Assembly: GCF_004010325.2 (NCBI RefSeq)
Contig: NZ_SADR02000026.1
Location: 1 to 64,000 of the forward strand
Source of the DNA: Mesorhizobium sp. M00.F.Ca.ET.216.01.1.1
GTDB lineage: Bacteria; Pseudomonadota; Alphaproteobacteria; Rhizobiales; Rhizobiaceae
Length of the DNA: 64,000 nucleotides
Direction: 5' to 3'
Made by a program: the position numbers and the translations under genes. Positions 59,747 through 64,000 of the stretch are shown in pieces. Under the pieces are notes generated by a model that ran no database searches, was not told the DNA's origin, and saw only the letters and a program-made list of their open reading frames with translations. How positions within the stretch are numbered: the stretch's first letter is position 1; each line of letters opens with the position of its first letter.

Positions 59747-60790
59747 ATGAAAGCGCTCGTGCTCGAAGAAAAGATGAAGCTCTCGCTACGGGATTTCCCG
59801 ATCGAACGCGAGGAAGTGATGGGTCCGCGCGACGTGCGCATCAAACTGCATACCGTCGGCATCTGCGGCTCGGACGTGCACTACTATACGCATGGCGGCG
59901 CAGGCATTTTCCAGGTGAAGGCGCCCATGATCCTCGGACATGAGGCCTCGGGCATTGTCGTGGAGACAGGAGCCGAGGTCACCTCGCTGAAGGTCGGCGA
60001 TCGCGTCTGCATGGAGCCGGGCATTCCTGACCCGAACAGCCGGGCGACGCGCCTAGGGCTGTACAACGTCGATCCAGCCGTCCGTTTCTGGGCGACGCCG
60101 CCGATCCACGGTGTCCTGCGACCAACCGTCGTCCATCCGGAGAATTTCACCTTCAAGCTCCCCGACAATGTTTCCTTCGCGGAGGCGGCAATGGTCGAGC
60201 CGCTCGCCGTCGGCGTCCATGCTGCCACCAAGGCGCAGGTGAAGCCGGGCGACATCGCTCTGGTCATGGGCGCTGGCCCGATCGGCCTGGTCACGGCACT
60301 GTCTGCGCTGGCGGCGGGCTGCGCCCGAGTCTTCATATCGGACGTCGACGACACCAAGCTAGAGCTCGCAGCGAAGCTAGGCCCCATCACGCCCATCAAT
60401 GTCGCTAGGCAAGATCTCGGCAATGAGATTCTCGCCGCCACCGAAGGCTGGGGCGTCGAGATCGTATTCGAATGCTCAGGTAGCCCTCGCGCGGCGGAAG
60501 TGGTCTTCGATCCGCTCTGTCCGGCCGGCCGGGTCGTGTTCATCGGCATGCAGATGCATGACATCAACTACGACGTCGGCAAGGCGATGGTGCGCGAAGC
60601 GCGCGTCGAACACGTGTTCCGCTATGCCCACGTCTTCCCGCGCTGCGTTTCCATGATGTCGTCAGGGGCGATCAACGTGAAGCCGCTAATCACGCGCACG
60701 TTCGAATTCGAAGACAGCGTTCGAGCGTTTGAAATTGCCGCATCTGCCCCAAAGGGCGAAGTCAAGATGCAGATTGCTTTGCCGCAGTAG
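59747..60790 (+). CDS. Zinc-type polyol dehydrogenase (xylitol/L-iditol 2-dehydrogenase-like)
   Basis: The 347-residue MDR enzyme has the catalytic-zinc cysteine in GICGSDVHYYTHGG, GHEASG and an EPLAVGVHA glutamate, and the NAD loop MGAGPIGLVTALSA. The loop that holds the second, structural zinc in many MDRs reads EPGIPDPNSRATRLGLYN without the four cysteines, as in sorbitol dehydrogenase. It oxidises a polyol at C2 to a ketose. It is cotranscribed with the ABC importer; the product would be the substrate of the nearby FGGY kinase. Confidence 0.87.
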   Translation: MKALVLEEKMKLSLRDFPIEREEVMGPRDVRIKLHTVGICGSDVHYYTHGGAGIFQVKAPMILGHEASGIVVETGAEVTSLKVGDRVCMEPGIPDPNSRATRLGLYNVDPAVRFWATPPIHGVLRPTVVHPENFTFKLPDNVSFAEAAMVEPLAVGVHAATKAQVKPGDIALVMGAGPIGLVTALSALAAGCARVFISDVDDTKLELAAKLGPITPINVARQDLGNEILAATEGWGVEIVFECSGSPRAAEVVFDPLCPAGRVVFIGMQMHDINYDVGKAMVREARVEHVFRYAHVFPRCVSMMSSGAINVKPLITRTFEFEDSVRAFEIAASAPKGEVKMQIALPQ

Positions 60791-60802
60791 AGGAGATGCG
60801 AG

Positions 60803-61864
60803 TTGGCTCAGGTCACCGTCAGGAACATCGTCAAGCGTTATGGGAGCGTCCAGGTCATTCATGGTGTGAATGTGGACATCGCCGATGGCGAGTTCGTCAT
60901 CCTCGTCGGCCCGTCGGGGTGCGGCAAATCCACCTTGTTGCGCATGATCGCCGGTCTCGAACCAATATCCGACGGTGAGATCAGCATCGGCGGCCGGGTG
61001 GTGAACGACGTTCTGCCAAAAGACCGCGACATAGCGATGGTATTCCAGAACTATGCGCTCTATCCGCACAAGAACGTCGCCGACAACATGGGCTTTTCGC
61101 TCAAGATCAAGGGCAGGCCGAAGGCCGAGATCGATGCCAAGGTGAAGAAAGCGGCCGAAATTCTTGATCTGGGCAAGTTGCTGGACCGGTTTCCGAAGCA
61201 GCTGTCGGGCGGACAGCGCCAGCGTGTGGCCATGGGACGCGCCATCGTGCGCGACCCGCAGGTCTTTCTGTTCGATGAGCCGCTGTCGAATCTCGACGCC
61301 AAACTGCGTGTTGCGATGCGGGTCGAGATCAAGGAACTGCATCAACGCCTCGGCACAACGATCGTCTATGTTACCCATGATCAGATCGAGGCGATGACTA
61401 TGGCCGACAAGATCGTGGTGATGAGGGACGGCAAGGTGGAACAGATCGGCGCACCGCTCAATCTCTACGACAATCCGGGTAATGTCTTCGTAGCTGGCTT
61501 CATCGGCTCGCCGGCAATGAATTTCATCAAGGGCAGCATCGACTCCAAAGACGGCGAACAGATTTTCGTTTCGGATACTGGAACCGTGCTGCCGGCCGGC
61601 GGGGTTAAGGCGCAGGGCGGCCAGCAGGTCATCTACGGCATACGTCCCGAGCATATCGACATCACGCCCGACGGCTTGCCGGCAACGGTTTCGGTGCTGG
61701 AGCCTACCGGTTCTGAGACGCAGGTTTTCGCTAAGCTCGGCGGGGACGCTATTGACGCCATCGTCAAGGACAGGCTCACAGTCCGGCCTGGTGAGGAGGT
61801 CAGACTGAGGATCGACCCCCGCCGGGTCCACATCTTTGACAGACGAAGCGGCGCACGCCTGTGA
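60803..61864 (+). CDS. ABC transporter ATPase, MalK/UgpC-type
   Basis: A TTG at 60803 preceded by GAGGAG gives 353 residues. The nucleotide-binding domain has VGPSGCGKSTLLRMIAGLE, LSGGQRQRVAMGRAIVRDP and FLFDEPLSNLDAKLR, with the switch region YVTHDQIEAMTMADK. The C-terminal 120 residues form a TOBE-type regulatory domain (YGIRPEHIDITPDGLPATV). It powers the polyol permeases encoded upstream and ends the operon. Confidence 0.93.
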   Translation: MAQVTVRNIVKRYGSVQVIHGVNVDIADGEFVILVGPSGCGKSTLLRMIAGLEPISDGEISIGGRVVNDVLPKDRDIAMVFQNYALYPHKNVADNMGFSLKIKGRPKAEIDAKVKKAAEILDLGKLLDRFPKQLSGGQRQRVAMGRAIVRDPQVFLFDEPLSNLDAKLRVAMRVEIKELHQRLGTTIVYVTHDQIEAMTMADKIVVMRDGKVEQIGAPLNLYDNPGNVFVAGFIGSPAMNFIKGSIDSKDGEQIFVSDTGTVLPAGGVKAQGGQQVIYGIRPEHIDITPDGLPATVSVLEPTGSETQVFAKLGGDAIDAIVKDRLTVRPGEEVRLRIDPRRVHIFDRRSGARL

Positions 61865-62081
61865 CCTTTTGCTACAAGCATTTCTTCCGGACCGGCGCCG
61901 CCGTTATTTAAGGCGATGTGCTGATATGCGTCCGGCGCCGTTGCATAGATGGCCGTTTGCGTCGGGACGCACTTCTGTCAGTCCTAAGATTTGAGTGTCT
62001 GCGATTGTGGCGCGATGAACGCTCGTTCGGGGGCCGCGAACTCAAAAGCGGAGCGCCGATCAAGGCACGCGAGAGGTGCTT

Positions 62082-62933
62082 TCAGCAAGACCTGAAAAGA
62101 TCCGTGGTGTAATCGGGGTAGGCGTCCAGACTGTCGAAAAGGCCGGCCAGATTAGGCGTGCCCGCCAATATCCCCGACAGGACCAGCGCAGTCGCCACGC
62201 CGGCACCAAGCCCGCCGGCGATGTCGTGTTCCACGCTGTCACCGACGCAGACCACGGTGCCGCGGTCCGGGTTGCCCGCCAACGCCAGCGCGGTGTCGAA
62301 TATCCTGCGGTCTGGTTTGCCGATACGGGTGACGCTGCCGCCGAGGCTCTCGTAGAGATCCGCCAGCCGGCCGGCGCCGAAGCGAGGCCCCACGGCCGTC
62401 AGCATGATCTTGTCGGGGTTGGTGCAGAAGCATGGCACCTGTCGCGCCGCTGCAGGACCAAGCAGCCTTCGATAATAGTCGAGGTCGTAGCGATCGCCCT
62501 CGCTGGCGGAGATCAGCACCAGCTCGGCATCGTTGCCGTCCCTGGTCAACGCCAAAGGCAGATCTTCGATCGCCGAACGGTCGTCGTCGCGGCTGATCAG
62601 CAGGCACCTTGTGTTTGGGCGCAGGCTTCCAGATGCTGCCATTTCGTGAAAGGACTGCCACGCCACCTCGCCGGAAGTGACAAAGTGATCCCAGCTTCCC
62701 GCTTCGAAGCCGAGCTTCAACAGGCGGTTCTCGTTGGGCTTTGCCCGCCTGCCGGAGTTCGAGACCAGCACAATCGTCTTACCTGCGCGCCTCAGCGCCG
62801 ACAATGCCTCCACTGCGCCTGGATAGGGGCTCGTGCCGTCGTGCAGCACGCCGAACTGGTCGAGCAGGAAAACCTCGTACCGCTCGGCCAGCGGCCCGAT
62901 ACCTTCGAGGTGCTCAAATGGTTTCGCGATCAT
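62082..62933 (-). CDS. HAD-superfamily IIA phosphatase
   Basis: The 283-residue protein has the nucleophile motif FLLDQFGVLHDG (about 22-33), IVLVSNSGRR as motif II, GKPDRRIFD with the motif III lysine and VCVGDSVEHDIAGG as motif IV. This is the TIGR01459-type NagD-like subclass, frequent beside sugar kinases in Rhizobiales. It may dephosphorylate a stalled or wrong sugar phosphate. Its start overlaps the stop of the FGGY kinase gene (ATGA). Confidence 0.85.
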   Translation of the reverse strand: MIAKPFEHLEGIGPLAERYEVFLLDQFGVLHDGTSPYPGAVEALSALRRAGKTIVLVSNSGRRAKPNENRLLKLGFEAGSWDHFVTSGEVAWQSFHEMAASGSLRPNTRCLLISRDDDRSAIEDLPLALTRDGNDAELVLISASEGDRYDLDYYRRLLGPAAARQVPCFCTNPDKIMLTAVGPRFGAGRLADLYESLGGSVTRIGKPDRRIFDTALALAGNPDRGTVVCVGDSVEHDIAGGLGAGVATALVLSGILAGTPNLAGLFDSLDAYPDYTTDLFRSC

Positions 62934-64000
62934 AAAAGCCCCGCAGCGCTTGCACCCATCAGCGCCAGCCGCGCCGTGCCGGCGGCGGCCTCGTCTGAAA
63001 GCACTGGCAGGAAATCGACACCCAGTTTGTGTTGCCGGATCGCGCTCCAGGCGGGATTTGCAGCGCCGCCACCGACACTTCTGACCGATGTCAGCCGAGG
63101 TGCACCGAGTTCAGCGAGCCGGCGATAGCCGAGCGCTTCGATCGCAGCAATTCCCTCGAACATCGCTTTCAGAAAGTCGGCGTCATCCGTCGGCCGTGGT
63201 GTAAGACGCGGCGGTAGTGCAGGATCGGCGATCGGGAAGCGTTCGCCAGCCGCAGGAAGGGGATAATAGTCCAGGCCGGTTTCTGTCGCAGGGTCGATCA
63301 AGGCGCTGAGCTCGATGATGCGCGCAAGAGGGAAATGCTGCGCCAGCACCTTGCCCCCGGAATTCGATGCGCCGCCCGCCAGATAATCATCCCCTAGCCG
63401 GTGGCTGTAGATGCCGAACTGCGGTGCCGAGATCGGCCGGTCGGACAGGATCTTGATGGTCAGCGAAGACCCTAGCGCGGTGACACCGTCGCCGGCTGCC
63501 GTAGCACCTGTCGCCAGGAACGACGCGCAGCCATCGGTCGTGCCAGCGACAATGACGACATCGTGTGCCAGGCCGAACAGACCCGCGGCAGCTTTGGTGA
63601 TCGTGCCGACCACATCGCCCGGCCTGACAACACGAGGCAGGACTTCCATGCGCATGCCGGTCGCCGCGATCCAGTCCGGCCAGCAGCGGGCCTTGACGTC
63701 GTAACCGGTCTTCAGGGCGTTGTTCTCGTCGCTGATATCAAAGCGGCCGGAGAAGTTTCCTGCGATCCAGTCGGCCTGGTGCAGCACTGAGGCGACGCCG
63801 GGCAGGCGTTGGAACCACAGCGCCTTGGCGAGGCCCGACGTTGGCCCATGCGCGGCGCTCACCGCCGGCGCCTTGTTGGCGATCGCTGCCAGAATGGTGT
63901 CGTCGGCGACCTTGTCGTTGTACATCAGCGGTTCGGCCAGCGGCCGCCCAGCGGCGTTGACGGACAGTAGCGTGCCCGAAGTGCCGTCAACGGCGATCGA
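62930..64000 (-). CDS. FGGY-family carbohydrate kinase, N-terminus beyond window
   Basis: The frame is open to the window end, where it reads SIAVDGTSGTLLSVNAAGRP, the N-terminal ATPase-fold motif; perhaps 100 residues or fewer are missing. Other family marks are GTTDGCASFLATGA, YLAGGASNSGGKVLA and VRSVGGGAANPAWSAIRQ near the C-terminus. FGGY kinases phosphorylate ketoses such as D-ribulose or D-xylulose. With the polyol dehydrogenase and importer downstream it would trap the ketose formed. The specific sugar is undetermined. Confidence 0.9.
   Translation of the reverse strand, partial: SIAVDGTSGTLLSVNAAGRPLAEPLMYNDKVADDTILAAIANKAPAVSAAHGPTSGLAKALWFQRLPGVASVLHQADWIAGNFSGRFDISDENNALKTGYDVKARCWPDWIAATGMRMEVLPRVVRPGDVVGTITKAAAGLFGLAHDVVIVAGTTDGCASFLATGATAAGDGVTALGSSLTIKILSDRPISAPQFGIYSHRLGDDYLAGGASNSGGKVLAQHFPLARIIELSALIDPATETGLDYYPLPAAGERFPIADPALPPRLTPRPTDDADFLKAMFEGIAAIEALGYRRLAELGAPRLTSVRSVGGGAANPAWSAIRQHKLGVDFLPVLSDEAAAGTARLALMGASAAGLL

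Overview
The window looks like an alphaproteobacterial, Rhizobiales (Mesorhizobium-like) chromosome. I infer this from the high GC content, the frequent GTG/TTG starts and ATGA start-stop overlaps, an Omp25/Omp31-type porin, a fused CysN-CysC, a QuiNAc-type O-antigen primer set like Rhizobium etli WreV/WreU/WreQ, and polyol ABC-transporter operons. No rRNA, tRNA, complete insertion sequence or CRISPR array was seen.

Bases 1-10,660 are a worn accessory region. It holds a GSU2403-type nucleotidyltransferase with a small partner, a GNAT-like gene, the trehalose-6-phosphate synthase gene otsA, a single-chain MNT-HEPN protein and an Omp31-like porin. Between them lie gene fossils: a nuclease tail, a DUF2213 phage head protein, a ParB-like C-terminus, a GH15 glucoamylase tail, a response-regulator receiver, a frameshifted small helix-turn-helix-like gene and a second copy of the MNT-HEPN 3' end. 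A long perfect inverted repeat sits at 8854-8938.

Bases 10,660-40,580 form a cell-surface polysaccharide locus of about 30 kb. The right end (35.6-40.6 kb) carries a 4,6-dehydratase, a primer sugar-phosphate transferase, a 4-reductase and an O-antigen ligase-like protein; together these could make and use an undecaprenyl-PP-QuiNAc-type primer. The core (14.5-26.6 kb) encodes ManB, ManC, Gmd and Rmd (GDP-D-rhamnose supply), the Wzm/Wzt ABC exporter with a cargo-binding domain, a methyltransferase with a coiled coil (putative chain terminator) and a 1265-residue protein with three glycosyltransferase domains. This is the layout of an A-band-like, ABC-exported D-rhamnan. Two GT4 enzymes and an FkbM-type methyltransferase lie at 10.7-14.2 kb. 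Inserted next to manB is a seven-gene module (26.8-34.9 kb): sugar nucleotidyltransferase, epimerase, GtrB/ArnC-like polyprenyl-phosphate glycosyltransferase, CapD-like dehydratase, methyltransferase, ArnE/F-like flippase subunit and a giant YfhO-type membrane protein. I read it as a lipid-linked sugar decoration system. It ends exactly on the remnant of a VOC-family gene, which marks a recombination junction.

Bases 41,040-47,860 hold cysD-cysNC-cysQ (sulfate activation and PAP removal), a Fic-family AMPylase-like gene, and a decayed direct duplication of cysQ, a quinone-oxidoreductase remnant and the fic 3' end on either side of the fic gene.

Bases 47,900-64,000 are polyol catabolism. A minus-strand operon encodes a PfkB kinase, a GatZ/KbaZ-family protein and two SDR polyol dehydrogenases. 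It is joined by a ROK repressor and a D-tagatose/D-psicose 3-epimerase-family protein. Divergent from these are an AraC regulator and an ABC operon: binding protein, two permeases, a 79-residue membrane protein, a xylitol/iditol-type dehydrogenase and an ATPase. A HAD phosphatase and an FGGY kinase (cut by the window end) run toward it. Galactitol, D-altritol or a related polyol is the likely substrate.
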